DNA from: Campylobacter concisus | GTDB taxonomy: Bacteria; Campylobacterota; Campylobacteria; Campylobacterales; Campylobacteraceae | NCBI RefSeq assembly: GCF_003048405.1 | Contig: NZ_PIQS01000001.1 | Location: 248,001 to 312,000, forward strand | Reading direction: 5' to 3' | Length of the DNA: 64,000 nucleotides | Shown here: piece after piece, positions 39,089 to 48,127 of the stretch | How the letters are laid out: each line of letters begins with the position of its first letter | Numbering within the stretch: the first letter of the stretch is position 1 | Notes under the pieces: model-generated | The model's database searches: none | Told to the model about the DNA's origin: nothing | The model's input: only the letters and a program-made list of their open reading frames with translations | Program-made: the position numbers and the translations under genes

Positions 39089-39828
39089 TTTCTTTTACTA
39101 ACTAGCACTCTGCCTTGACCAAACATGCCTGGCTTTAGTCCGCTGTCATAAGCCTGGGCGTAAAATTTCCTGGTCTCTCTTTTAATCTCTGGATAGATGA
39201 GTGCGATTTTTACCTCTTTTTCATCGCTTGTTGCGTCAAGTTTAAATTTAAATATGTCGCCAACTTTTACTAAATTTGCATATTTTTCATCGATCGCTAT
39301 TAAAATTTTAACCTCTTCGGAGTTTAAGACAAAGGCTGGCTGAAGTGGCGAAGCGCTCTCGCCAAGCTCGACATTTTTACTAGCTATGACGCCATCAAAA
39401 GGAGCTTTTAAAAGAGCCTTTTTAAGATGATCATCTGCGTTTAAAATGGCAATCTGGGCACTCTCTACCCTAAGAGCTGCCTCGTCAAATTTATACTTTA
39501 CCTCATCAAATTCCTGCTTTGAAGTGACCTCTTTTACTTGGCTAAATTTACTAAAAGTATTTTTAGCAAATTCTTTGGCGTTTTTGGCAAGCGCTAGGTC
39601 GTTTTTTGCTTTTTTTAGAGCGATCTCAAGGCTTGTTTGATCAAGACTAGCTAAAACGTCACCTTTTTTAACGCGGCTTGAAACATCTACAAAAATTTTA
39701 TCTACCTTGCCGCTGCTCTCAAATGCAAGCTTTGAACTTTGCTTGGCATAGACTTCAAAATCAGCAAAAATTTCCTCGCTCGCAAATGAAAAAACGCAAA
39801 ATATCATCAAAAAAAGTATCTTTTTCAA
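39085..39828 (-). CDS. cmeE: Periplasmic membrane-fusion adaptor (CmeE-like, short)
   Basis: 247 residues with a signal peptide (MKKILFLMIFCVFSFA). The lipoyl/hairpin layout is present: GKVDKIFVDVSSRVKKGDVLASLD on one side, a helical hairpin (residues ~70-130), and LKAPFDGVIASKNVELGE on the other. It is far shorter than the ~370-residue adaptors of most RND systems, as is C. jejuni CmeE. Four-base overlaps with the pump and TolC-type genes show tight coupling. Confidence 0.9.
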   Translation of the reverse strand: MKKILFLMIFCVFSFASEEIFADFEVYAKQSSKLAFESSGKVDKIFVDVSSRVKKGDVLASLDQTSLEIALKKAKNDLALAKNAKEFAKNTFSKFSQVKEVTSKQEFDEVKYKFDEAALRVESAQIAILNADDHLKKALLKAPFDGVIASKNVELGESASPLQPAFVLNSEEVKILIAIDEKYANLVKVGDIFKFKLDATSDEKEVKIALIYPEIKRETRKFYAQAYDSGLKPGMFGQGRVLVSKRK

Positions 39829-41090
39829 TCCCTAATCCTCTCTAAAATCGGCTCGCCATTTTCAAAAAAGAACTCCGCTTTTTTGATCTCAAGCTCATCC
39901 TTTGCACTCTCAAAAAGACTAATGGCGTCAAATTTTTGAGAGAGTGCCTCAAGCAGGTCGCTATATCCCAAAAGCCCAGAGTTATACTTTTCATAGCTAG
40001 CTTTTAATGCCAAATCGCTTACTCTTACATATTCGTTTAGTGAAGCGATTTTTGAAATAAGCACCACAATTTCATTTTGCAAATTTTTAAGCTTTGTCTC
40101 GTTTTCACGCCTTTTATACTCTAAATTTAGCCTTGCCTCATCAAGCGCGATCTTGCTAGCTTGACTCATCTTACTAGTGGCAAAAAAGTCAAAAATTTTC
40201 CATCTAAAGCTAACGCCAAATTTATTGCCGTGCGTATCTTCTTTTAAGTATTTATCCACGTATGAGCGGTAAGAACTAAGCCTGCCTAGATCGATATCGT
40301 AATTATTTTTATAAAATCCATATGTGTCATAAAGCATTATTTGGGGCAAAAAACCAGCCTTTGCCTCGCTAAGCTTAGCTTCACTTAAAAATATATCTTG
40401 GCTTAGTCTATCAAGCTCAGCATTCTTTGAAGCTAAATTTGAGCTAATATCAGCCATCTTTGCTCCAGCTACTGGCAAAATTTTCTCACCAGTTAGCAAA
40501 TTTATCTCATTTAAAATTTGCTCCATTTTGTTTTTGTATTCAAGCTGTGTGCTATTAGCTAAGTAATATTTAGCCCTTACATTCTCAAGCTCATCTTTTG
40601 CGGCAAGGCCTGCAATGTTTGCCTTTTCAAGCTTATCTAAAACACCTTTTAAAAAATTTGCTTGAGCCTGCTTGGCTGCGATTATATTTTCAAGTGCAGC
40701 TGCATTAAAGTATAAATTTACGGCCTTAAAAGCAAGATAATTTTTAGCTTCATCGCTAGCGATGGCGGCTTTGTTTTTTAAAAGCTGGCTCATCTTTAGC
40801 CTAGCCTCTCTCGCTCCGCCGTCATAAAGCAAAAAATCTATCCTAGCTAGCACGCCAGCTGACTCTTTAGCGACTACACTTGGAAAAGTGCTTGCATTTT
40901 TGCCATATGAACCCTCTAGGCTAAGACTTGGCATATATGAGCTTAATGTAGCTTCATCGTTTAAATTTGCTCTTTTTAACTCAAGCTCTTTGATCTTTGA
41001 AATTTCATTTTGCGTTGCCTTGTTTGCGATCACACTTAAATTTGACCCAAGCAAAAATATCGGCAAAAAAATGAATAAAAATTTTTTCAT
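39825..41090 (-). CDS. cmeD: TolC-family outer-membrane efflux protein (CmeD-like)
   Basis: 421 residues with an N-terminal signal and repeated long helices (TolC fold). DFLLYDGGAREARLKMSQLL and GVSFRWKIFDFFATSKMSQ are typical OEP segments. First of the three-gene efflux set and adjacent to fliP: its start overlaps the fliP stop by one base, so it may be read from the motA promoter. Length agrees with CmeD. Confidence 0.9.
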   Translation of the reverse strand: MKKFLFIFLPIFLLGSNLSVIANKATQNEISKIKELELKRANLNDEATLSSYMPSLSLEGSYGKNASTFPSVVAKESAGVLARIDFLLYDGGAREARLKMSQLLKNKAAIASDEAKNYLAFKAVNLYFNAAALENIIAAKQAQANFLKGVLDKLEKANIAGLAAKDELENVRAKYYLANSTQLEYKNKMEQILNEINLLTGEKILPVAGAKMADISSNLASKNAELDRLSQDIFLSEAKLSEAKAGFLPQIMLYDTYGFYKNNYDIDLGRLSSYRSYVDKYLKEDTHGNKFGVSFRWKIFDFFATSKMSQASKIALDEARLNLEYKRRENETKLKNLQNEIVVLISKIASLNEYVRVSDLALKASYEKYNSGLLGYSDLLEALSQKFDAISLFESAKDELEIKKAEFFFENGEPILERIRD

Positions 41091-41821
41091 TAGTGAAAGC
41101 TTTTTACAAGATTTCCTATTAGTAAATTCCAGCCATCAACAAGCACAAATATGAGCAGTTTAAATGGCAGTGAGATCATTACAGGAGGAAGCATCATCAT
41201 ACCCATAGCCATTAGCACTGAGCTTACGACCATGTCGATGACAAGAAATGGCAAATAGAGCAAAAACGCTATCTCAAAAGATGTCTTTAGCTCACTTATC
41301 ATAAAAGCTGACATTGCGATACTTAGCGGTATCTCTTCGATATTTGCTGGATTTTGTAAATTTCTAATCCTAAAAAAAAGTGCAAGGTCTTTTTCTCTTG
41401 TGTTTTTTACCATAAATTCTTTAAATGGCTTTAAGCTTTTATCAAGCATCTCTTCATAGCCTATCTGCTCAGCTATATAAGGCTTTATGCCATCGTTATA
41501 GCTCTTTTGCCCAACTGGCTCCATGATAAAAAATGTAAGAACCATCGCAAGCGAGATAAGCACTGTTGAAGGAGGTACTTGCTGTGTGCCCATCGCTTGG
41601 CGTAAAAATGAAAATACGATAACAAGCCTTAAAAAACTTGTCATCATAAAAATGAGCGAAGGAGCAAGTGCAAGTGCAGTGAGGATTAGTAAAACATTTA
41701 AAGAATTTACAAGCTGCTCGGCATTTGTTGGAGAATTTAGACTTAAATTTATAGTTGGTAGCGCAGGATCAGCCCCAAAAACCGTGCAAAGTAAAACCGC
41801 TAAAGCAAGCAGTGCTTTCAC
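41090..41821 (-). CDS. fliP: Flagellar export gate protein FliP
   Basis: A 243-residue subunit of the flagellar type III export channel (FliPQR). It has a signal-like N terminus, then FLRLVIVFSFLRQAMGTQQVPPSTVLISLAMVLTFFIM and a C-terminal ASVLMAMGMMMLPPVMISLPFKLLIFVLVDGW region, both characteristic. It starts 2 bases after motB; the stop overlaps the efflux channel gene by one base. Confidence 0.97.
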   Translation of the reverse strand: MKALLALAVLLCTVFGADPALPTINLSLNSPTNAEQLVNSLNVLLILTALALAPSLIFMMTSFLRLVIVFSFLRQAMGTQQVPPSTVLISLAMVLTFFIMEPVGQKSYNDGIKPYIAEQIGYEEMLDKSLKPFKEFMVKNTREKDLALFFRIRNLQNPANIEEIPLSIAMSAFMISELKTSFEIAFLLYLPFLVIDMVVSSVLMAMGMMMLPPVMISLPFKLLIFVLVDGWNLLIGNLVKSFH

Positions 41822-41823
41822 GA

Positions 41824-42603
41824 CTAATTCCTCATATCAAGGATACTTTTCTTAGTAGCCTCTTTATTTTTTGGCTCAAGCGATATGAAATGAATTTCTA
41901 CTCTATTATTCTTAGCTCTACCATCTTCTGTGCTGTTACTAGCGATCGGATCAAACGAAGCTTTGCCAGAAGCTATTATTCTATTTTGTGGTACGCCATC
42001 GTTGATTAGCTCTTCAACCACGCTTAAAGCCCTTGCAGTTGAGAGCTGCCAGTTATTTTTATAGGCTGAGTCTTTGCTTGGTTCTATATTATCTGTATGG
42101 CCGATAATATCGGCTTTTACATCATTAGGCATTTTTGCCACAATCATGCCTATTCGTTTTAAAAATAGCTTCGCATCTTCACCAGAAATTTCAGCACTAT
42201 CCTTATCAAAAAGCATAGCCGCTGGAAGCCTTACGATAAAGCCATCTTCGCTCTCTTCCATAGTGATCTCAGGTGCCCCGCTAGCAGCTAGTAATTCATT
42301 TATCTTTTTAACATTCATATTTAGCTCACTTTGTGAGCCCTTTTGCTTGCTTATCTTTTTTGCACGAGTATTTTCTGGATCCGTCTCTTTTTCTATCTGA
42401 TTTTCAGGTCTAGCACCACCTTCAAGCACACTCAAAGCACCAGCTAGTGAGCCAACAGCAGCCTCCATCTTTTTAGCATCCATTGTCGCCATAGAAAGTA
42501 ATAAAACGAAAAAACAAAGCAAAAGTGACATGAGGTCGCCAAAAGCAGCTAGCCACTCAGGCATACATTTTGGACACTCTTCTGGTTTTATTAACTTACC
42601 CAT
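41824..42603 (-). CDS. motB: Flagellar stator protein MotB
   Basis: 259 residues. One membrane segment near residues 20-45 carries the proton-binding Asp in AAFGDLMSLLLCFFVLLL, and the C-terminal OmpA-like peptidoglycan-binding domain has IIGHTDNIEPS and LSTARALSVVEEL. With MotA it makes the proton-driven stator. Overlaps motA by one base. Confidence 0.97.
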   Translation of the reverse strand: MGKLIKPEECPKCMPEWLAAFGDLMSLLLCFFVLLLSMATMDAKKMEAAVGSLAGALSVLEGGARPENQIEKETDPENTRAKKISKQKGSQSELNMNVKKINELLAASGAPEITMEESEDGFIVRLPAAMLFDKDSAEISGEDAKLFLKRIGMIVAKMPNDVKADIIGHTDNIEPSKDSAYKNNWQLSTARALSVVEELINDGVPQNRIIASGKASFDPIASNSTEDGRAKNNRVEIHFISLEPKNKEATKKSILDMRN

Positions 42604-43370
42604 TATTCAAACTGACTTTTTCTATCTTTTGGTGGTAAAAATGCTAAGAGTTTAGCTTCAAGCGTTCTTGGATTATCGCCTGCTTGTATCGACATGATTC
42701 CCTCAAGTACGACTTGTTTTTCAAGCGCTTCATCAGCATCGCGAATAGAGAGGATGTTTGCCACAGGCGCACCTATGATGTTACCTATCATCGCACCATA
42801 AAGCGTCGTAAGCAAGGCAACCGCCATTGATGGGCCGATTGCACTAGGATCTGACATGTTAAGAAGCATCGCAACAAGACCAATGAGCGTTCCTATCATA
42901 CCCATAGCACCCGCAAAACCGCCGACTTGCTCAAAAATTTTAATGTTATTTGAATGTCTTGTGCTAGTTTGATCGATATCGATCTCCAAAAGTGCTCTGA
43001 TCGCATCTGGCTCATTGCCATCAACTGCCATTGAAAGGCCTCTTTTTAAAAACTGATTTGTTTCATTATTTACTTCGCTTTCGAGCGATAAGATACCATC
43101 ACGTCTAGCTTTAGTTGAATAATCGACTATTTTTTTTATAGTCTCAGGTAAATTTACTACGACTGATGGCTTAACAGCAATGCCATAAAATTTACCAATT
43201 CCTTTAAGCGTCTCCATCTTGAAGCCAACCATCATAACGCCGATAGTACCACCAAAAACGATCATCACAGAAGGAATATCGATGTATGGTCCTATACCAA
43301 CGCCTATCGCCATTGATCCAAACAAAAGCACCAGGGTCAAAACCCAGCCGACGACGGTTCCTAAATCCAT
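42603..43370 (-). CDS. motA: Flagellar stator protein MotA
   Basis: 255 residues with four membrane segments, including IPSVMIVFGGTIGVMMVGFK near the start and GFAGAMGMIGTLIGLVAMLLNM with the conserved late helices. The cytoplasmic loop between helices 2 and 3 contacts FliG of the rotor. First gene of the run motA-motB-fliP-cmeDEF-like genes. A TATAAA -10-like box lies at 43385-43390 next to a 14-base perfect palindrome, AATTCTTAAGAATT (43391-43404). Confidence 0.96.
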   Translation of the reverse strand: MDLGTVVGWVLTLVLLFGSMAIGVGIGPYIDIPSVMIVFGGTIGVMMVGFKMETLKGIGKFYGIAVKPSVVVNLPETIKKIVDYSTKARRDGILSLESEVNNETNQFLKRGLSMAVDGNEPDAIRALLEIDIDQTSTRHSNNIKIFEQVGGFAGAMGMIGTLIGLVAMLLNMSDPSAIGPSMAVALLTTLYGAMIGNIIGAPVANILSIRDADEALEKQVVLEGIMSIQAGDNPRTLEAKLLAFLPPKDRKSQFE

Positions 43371-43384
43371 TTAAGCTCACTTTA

Positions 43385-43404
43385 TTTATAAATTCTTAAG
43401 AATT
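43385..43404 (-). promoter_or_regulatory. Possible motA promoter -10 and palindrome
   Basis: TATAAA on the minus strand at 43385-43390, 15 bases upstream of motA, directly adjoining the perfect palindrome AATTCTTAAGAATT at 43391-43404. The palindrome could be an operator. No good -35 is visible and the leader would be short, so this is tentative. Confidence 0.35.
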
Positions 43405-43468
43405 GCTATTTTATTAGCTTTTTGTTGAAACAATCGTTAAATTAAAAAAAATGTTTGGCATTTTTTGC

Positions 43469-43474
43469 TACAAT
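43469..43474 (+). promoter_or_regulatory. Extended -10 box for glmU operon
   Basis: TACAAT preceded by TGC (extended -10 form), 32 bases upstream of the glmU ATG. The upstream sequence is T- and A-rich without a clear -35. It would serve the seven-gene string from glmU to truA. Confidence 0.55.
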
Positions 43475-43506
43475 CTGCGAAATTTTTAACGTTAAAAGGC
43501 TTAAAA

Positions 43507-44814
43507 ATGAACAATACTTCAATCATAATTTTGGCGGCTGGTCTTGGCACCAGAATGAAATCAAAACGTCCAAAAGTCCTATTTGAACTTTGCGGTGAGC
43601 CAATGATCATTCACATCTTAAAGCAAGCTTATGCGATCACAAATGACGTTAGCGTCGTGCTTCACTACGAAAAAGAGTTAATTAGCAAAAAGATAAAAGA
43701 AATTTTCCCTCAAACTAAAATTTTTGAGCAAGATCTAGCAAATTTCCCAGGCACTGCTGGTGCGATAAAGAGCGTAAATTTAAGTGGCGAAAAGGTGCTT
43801 GTAACTTGTGGCGATATGCCTCTTGTAAAATCAACCGATCTAATGCGTCTAGCAAACGCTGAAGCGGACGTGGTTATGAGCTCATTTGAAGCGGCAAATC
43901 CTTTTGGCTACGGTAGAGTCATCATAAAAAACGGCAAAGTTGAAGGCATCGTCGAGCAAAAAGATGCTAGTGAAGCGCAGCTTGCCATAAAAAGCGTAAA
44001 TGCTGGCTGCTACTGCTTTAAACGCGAGGCGCTAGAGCAAATTTTACCGCTCATAAGCAACCAAAACGCACAAAAAGAGTACTACTTAACTGATGCCATA
44101 AAAATAGCAAATGAAAAGGGCTTAAAGTGCGTTGCAGTAAATGTTAATGAGCAAAATTTCATGGGCATAAACGATAAATTTCAGCTTAGCATTGCAGAAA
44201 AGATCATGCAAGATGAGATCAAGCAAAATTTGATGAAAGCTGGCGTTTTGATGCGCATGCCAGAGAGCATTTTCATAGACAGCAGGGCCAAATTCGAAGG
44301 CGAGTGCGTGCTTGAAGAAAATGTAAGTATCCTTGGCGAGTGCGTCATCACTGAGAGCATCATCAAAAGCTCATCGGTGATAGAAAGTAGCGTCATCAAA
44401 AACTCAGACATCGGTCCGCTAGCTCATGTAAGGCCAAATTCTGAAATTTCTGACACACATATAGGAAATTTCGTCGAGGTTAAAAAAGGTGTTCTTAGCG
44501 GCGTAAAAGCTGGACACTTAAGCTATCTTGGTGACTGTGAGATAGAAAGTGGCACAAATATCGGTTGTGGCACGATCACATGCAACTACGACGGCAAGGC
44601 AAAATACAAAACCAAAATCGGCAAAAACGTCTTTGTTGGCTCAGATACGCAACTAGTAGCCCCTGTAAATATCGCTGATAATGTCATCATCGCAGCTGGC
44701 AGCACCATCACAAAAGATGTTGAGAGTGGAGCGCTAGCGATTAGCAGAGCTCGACAAGAGAACAAAAGCGGCTTTTTTGAGAAATTCTTTGGCAAAGACG
44801 ATGTTAAAAAATAA
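43507..44814 (+). CDS. glmU: Bifunctional UDP-N-acetylglucosamine pyrophosphorylase / glucosamine-1-phosphate acetyltransferase
   Basis: A 435-residue enzyme making UDP-GlcNAc for cell wall and glycans. I use ATG 43507 with AAAGG upstream; a TTG 42 bases earlier adds a non-conserved tail. The N-terminal domain has AAGLGTRMKSKRPKV and VTCGDMPLV, and the C-terminal domain the left-handed beta-helix hexapeptides (HIGNFVEVKKGVL, then NIGCGTITCNYDGKAKYKT). Its 3' end overlaps coaBC by 14 bases. Confidence 0.96.
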   Translation: MNNTSIIILAAGLGTRMKSKRPKVLFELCGEPMIIHILKQAYAITNDVSVVLHYEKELISKKIKEIFPQTKIFEQDLANFPGTAGAIKSVNLSGEKVLVTCGDMPLVKSTDLMRLANAEADVVMSSFEAANPFGYGRVIIKNGKVEGIVEQKDASEAQLAIKSVNAGCYCFKREALEQILPLISNQNAQKEYYLTDAIKIANEKGLKCVAVNVNEQNFMGINDKFQLSIAEKIMQDEIKQNLMKAGVLMRMPESIFIDSRAKFEGECVLEENVSILGECVITESIIKSSSVIESSVIKNSDIGPLAHVRPNSEISDTHIGNFVEVKKGVLSGVKAGHLSYLGDCEIESGTNIGCGTITCNYDGKAKYKTKIGKNVFVGSDTQLVAPVNIADNVIIAAGSTITKDVESGALAISRARQENKSGFFEKFFGKDDVKK

Positions 44815-45973
44815 GAAAATTTTACTTGCCGTTTGCGGTAGTATTGCCTTTTATAAGGCATTCGAAATTTTATCGCTACTTAAAAAACAAGGCGCTGATG
44901 TCTACGTGGCTTTAAGTGACGGAGCGCTTGATTTTTGCAGTGTAAGCGGCTTTGAGGCACTAAGTGAGCATAAAATTTTAAGCTCACAAACGCAAAACTG
45001 GCAAGATGGCGTAAATCACATAGCCTACTCTAAAATGGATTTAGTTCTCATCGCACCTGCCTCTGTAAATACGATAAACAAGCTAGCAGCTGGCATCTGT
45101 GACAATGTCTTTATGCAAACGCTAATCGCCGCCTCACACGTGCCTTTGGTTGTCGCACTAGCTGCAAATAACAATATGATAGAGCACTTCGCGACGCAAA
45201 ACTCACTTAAAATTTTAAAGAAAAACGGCGCTTTAATAGTTGAGCCGGTTCTTAAAACTCTAGCTTGTGGCGACGTTGGCAAAGGCGGTCTTGCAAGCCC
45301 TGAAGTAATAGTAGAAGCGGTGATAAAAAAGCTTAGCAAGCTACTTTTTGTAGGCAAAAAAGTAGTGATCACTGGTGGTGCGACGATAGAAAAGATAGAT
45401 GATGTTAGAGCCATTACAAATTTTTCAAGCGGTAAGATGGCGATGGCGCTTGCAAGGGCTTTTTACTATGCAGGCGCAGAGGTAAAACTACTTGCTAGCT
45501 TTGAAGCAGAAAACGAGCCATTTGAGATTTTGAAATTTGGCTCAAGTAGTGAACTTTTAGAGCTTTGCAAAAGCGAGTGCGAGAGTGCGAATTTGCTTGT
45601 AATGTGTGCTGCAGTAAGCGATTTTGTGCCGACAAAAATTGATGGCAAGATAAAAAAAGAGGATGTTGGCGAAATTTTAAGCTTAAGTCTAAAGAGAAAT
45701 GTCGATATTTTGCAAAGCTTAAAAGAGTTTAAATGCAAAAATATCGGCTTTAAGCTTGAAATCTCAAGCGAGAGCGCACACAAAAATGCTAGAGCAATGC
45801 TAGAGCAAAAGGGGCTTGACGCAGTTTGTCTAAATATCTTGGGTGAGAAAAATGGCTTTGCAAGCGAGCAAAATGAGGTAAATTTCATCACGAAAAATAG
45901 TGAAACTTTGCTGCCGCTTGCCGCAAAAGACGAGATCGCAAGACATATCGTGGAGCTAGCGGCAAATTTATGA
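44801..45973 (+). CDS. coaBC: Bifunctional phosphopantothenoylcysteine decarboxylase / phosphopantothenate-cysteine ligase
   Basis: A 390-residue coenzyme A biosynthesis enzyme; the ATG at 44801 lies inside the end of glmU. The flavin-containing CoaC half has APASVNTINKLAAGICDNVF and the catalytic cysteine region ACGDVGKG; the CoaB half has VVITGGATIEKIDDVRAITNFSSGKMA, the dimer and CTP/peptide site. The final ATGA overlaps the next gene by 4 bases. Confidence 0.96.
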   Translation: MLKNKKILLAVCGSIAFYKAFEILSLLKKQGADVYVALSDGALDFCSVSGFEALSEHKILSSQTQNWQDGVNHIAYSKMDLVLIAPASVNTINKLAAGICDNVFMQTLIAASHVPLVVALAANNNMIEHFATQNSLKILKKNGALIVEPVLKTLACGDVGKGGLASPEVIVEAVIKKLSKLLFVGKKVVITGGATIEKIDDVRAITNFSSGKMAMALARAFYYAGAEVKLLASFEAENEPFEILKFGSSSELLELCKSECESANLLVMCAAVSDFVPTKIDGKIKKEDVGEILSLSLKRNVDILQSLKEFKCKNIGFKLEISSESAHKNARAMLEQKGLDAVCLNILGEKNGFASEQNEVNFITKNSETLLPLAAKDEIARHIVELAANL

Positions 45974-46656
45974 TAGAGAAAATTTCTCGCATTCAAAAAA
46001 TAGCAAAAAATGCAAATTCACCGTTAGTAGCTATAAATTCGTCACTTCCACTTAGTATCTTGGTAAGCCAAAAGATCGGTTTTAACAGATACATTTTAAA
46101 TTTTGCAAATAGAAATTTAAATACAAAAAGCACAAAAGAGCTAAACGTAGGCTCGAAATACTGGGGCGAGGTGCAAAGCCAAGGCGAGAATATCGTCATA
46201 AAAAATTTATACGAAAAGCCAAGAATTTTAGACGAAGATGTCTTGACCGATGGGCTAAATCTTATCGAAAATTTGATAGAAAATGAGAATTTATCGTGGT
46301 TTTATGACTATTTATTTAAAAGTTTAAGTGAAGCTAAGACAAAAGACGAGATGAAAGTGCTAGCGAAAATGCTCTTTGCTCTGCAAGAAAATGTCTTGCA
46401 TATACCATTTATTTATAATGGCATAAACGGCGTTTTTCAGCTAAAAAAAGAGGAGGATGATATGAAAATTTTTTTAATATTTTCAAATTTTGCTCCACTT
46501 ATTTTTAAATTTAAAGATGAAGTTTTATACGAGATCACGACTCCATTTAATAATGTAGCTAGCTTGCTAAAAAGAGAATTTAACGCCAACATAACAGTGC
46601 AAAATGTGAGTACTCTTTGGAGCAAAAAAGAACAAATTATTGATATAAAAGGCTAA
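45970..46656 (+). CDS. Conserved hypothetical protein between coaBC and uppS
   Basis: 228 residues, not recognised by family. It starts in the ATGA overlap with coaBC and ends 3 bases before uppS. The sequence is hydrophilic with helices (residues ~85-140, LNLIENLIENENLSWFYDYLFKSLSEA) and a beta-rich end. No signal peptide or membrane segment is seen. The gene occupies the position of C. jejuni Cj0823 in the same gene order, as I recall it. The pattern KLDG-less beta end faintly recalls flagellar hook-length proteins, but I do not rely on it. Confidence 0.85.
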   Translation: MIEKISRIQKIAKNANSPLVAINSSLPLSILVSQKIGFNRYILNFANRNLNTKSTKELNVGSKYWGEVQSQGENIVIKNLYEKPRILDEDVLTDGLNLIENLIENENLSWFYDYLFKSLSEAKTKDEMKVLAKMLFALQENVLHIPFIYNGINGVFQLKKEEDDMKIFLIFSNFAPLIFKFKDEVLYEITTPFNNVASLLKREFNANITVQNVSTLWSKKEQIIDIKG

Positions 46657-46659
46657 AGA

Positions 46660-47331
46660 TTGAATGAATTAAACCACATTGCTATTATCATGGATGGAAA
46701 TGGACGCTGGGCTAAAAAACGTGGATTTTTACGGACAAACGGGCACGAAGCTGGAGCAAATATAGTAAGCGATATGTGCGAATTTTGTATCGATAATGGG
46801 GTGAAAATTTTAAGTCTTTACGCATTTAGTACTGAAAACTGGAAAAGGCCACAAAAAGAGGTCGAGTTTTTGATGAATTTGCTTAAGAAATTTCTCATTT
46901 TAAAGCGTGCTGACTTTATAAAAAATGGGATCAAATTTAACACGATCGGTGACATTTCGCCATTTAGCGATGAGCTAAAAAACGAGATAGAGATCACCAA
47001 AAATGCTACAAGAGAGAATAAAAATTTATTATTAAATTTAGCGATAAACTACGGCTCAAAAGATGAGATCATTAGAGCTGTGAAAAAGCTAAATTTAGAA
47101 GGTAGCGAGATAAACGAAGCAAGCCTAAATGCAGCACTTGATGAGAGTGAGCCGGTGGATCTTCTCATTAGAACTGGTGGCGAGAGCAGGCTTTCAAATT
47201 TCATGCTTTGGCAAGCAAGCTACGCAGAGCTATTTTTTACGCCTACACTTTGGCCTGACTTTAGCAAGGATGAGCTTGCAAATATCGTTAGCAAATTTAA
47301 AAACATAGAGCGAAGATTTGGCGGAGTTTAG
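46660..47331 (+). CDS. uppS: Undecaprenyl diphosphate synthase
   Basis: A 223-residue cis-prenyltransferase producing the C55 lipid carrier used for peptidoglycan and for the glycan operon. It begins at TTG (46660), since IAIIMDGNGRWAKKRG, the family's N-terminal active-site motif, sits close after it and a nearby ATG is out of frame. DLLIRTGGESRLSNFMLWQASYAELFFTPTLWPDF is the C-terminal signature. Confidence 0.95.
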   Translation: MNELNHIAIIMDGNGRWAKKRGFLRTNGHEAGANIVSDMCEFCIDNGVKILSLYAFSTENWKRPQKEVEFLMNLLKKFLILKRADFIKNGIKFNTIGDISPFSDELKNEIEITKNATRENKNLLLNLAINYGSKDEIIRAVKKLNLEGSEINEASLNAALDESEPVDLLIRTGGESRLSNFMLWQASYAELFFTPTLWPDFSKDELANIVSKFKNIERRFGGV

Positions 47332-47338
47332 CGGGATA

Positions 47339-48127
47339 ATGGATAATTTAGTCATTTTTTTTGCCGCTTTTGCTTTTGTTTTGGGTATTTGTGTGGGCTC
47401 ATTTTCAAATGTACTGATATATCGCTTGCCACGAAATGAAAGTATAAATTTTCCAGCTTCTCATTGCCCAAACTGCGATCATAAGCTAAATTTTTATCAC
47501 AATGTTCCGCTTTTTTCATGGCTATTTTTAGGTGGCAAATGTGCCTTTTGTAAGCAAAAAATAAGCCCCATCTATCCAATAATCGAGCTAGTTTCTGGGA
47601 TACTTTTTTTGATCTGTTTTTTTAAAGAATGCAGCGAAATTTTAAGTGTAGAAACATTGCTTTACGCGCTATTTTTAGGGCTTTGTTTTATAATGCTACT
47701 AGCTCTTAGCATCATAGATATAAGATATAAAGCTGTACCAGATCCTCTTCTTTTTGCGGCGCTATTTTTCGCATTTATCTATGCTCTGATGTTTTTTATA
47801 GTTAAAGGAAATTTTGCCCAAATTTTAAATTTATTCCTTTTTGCATTTATCTTTTGGGTGCTTAGATTTGTCGTAAGCTTTGCTATAAAAAAAGAAGCGA
47901 TGGGTAGTGCAGATATCTTTATAGCAGCGATCATCGGAGCTATCTTGCCAGTCAAACTGGCTCTAGTGGCGATCTATCTTGCAGCACTTTTTACACTTCC
48001 AGTCTATGCGGTCGTTCAAAAAAAGGGCTATGAGCTAGCTTTTGTGCCGTTTTTAAGTCTTGGCTTACTTATTACATACGCTTTTAAAGAGCAAATTTTA
48101 GAAATTTTAAGGTTTATTTATGAGTAG
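47339..48127 (+). CDS. Prepilin peptidase (type IV leader peptidase/methyltransferase)
   Basis: 262 residues with about eight membrane segments. I prefer the ATG at 47339, because a TTG 21 bases upstream lies inside uppS. The N-terminal domain GSFSNVLIYRLPR is followed by the zinc-type C-x2-C pairs (CPNCDHK and CAFCKQK). The catalytic aspartates are in SIIDIRYKAVPDPL and MGSADIFIAAIIGA; the second reads GSAD where many family members have GxGD. It would process the pseudopilin at 27712. Confidence 0.9.
   Translation: MDNLVIFFAAFAFVLGICVGSFSNVLIYRLPRNESINFPASHCPNCDHKLNFYHNVPLFSWLFLGGKCAFCKQKISPIYPIIELVSGILFLICFFKECSEILSVETLLYALFLGLCFIMLLALSIIDIRYKAVPDPLLFAALFFAFIYALMFFIVKGNFAQILNLFLFAFIFWVLRFVVSFAIKKEAMGSADIFIAAIIGAILPVKLALVAIYLAALFTLPVYAVVQKKGYELAFVPFLSLGLLITYAFKEQILEILRFIYE

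Noticed and set aside
43455..43470. Sigma54-like TTGGCA...TTGC motif upstream of glmU, near motA
   Set aside because: Only 8 bases separate GG and GC, whereas sigma54 sites need 10; the strand also points to glmU, a housekeeping gene. An extended sigma70 -10 overlaps it and explains the sequence better.
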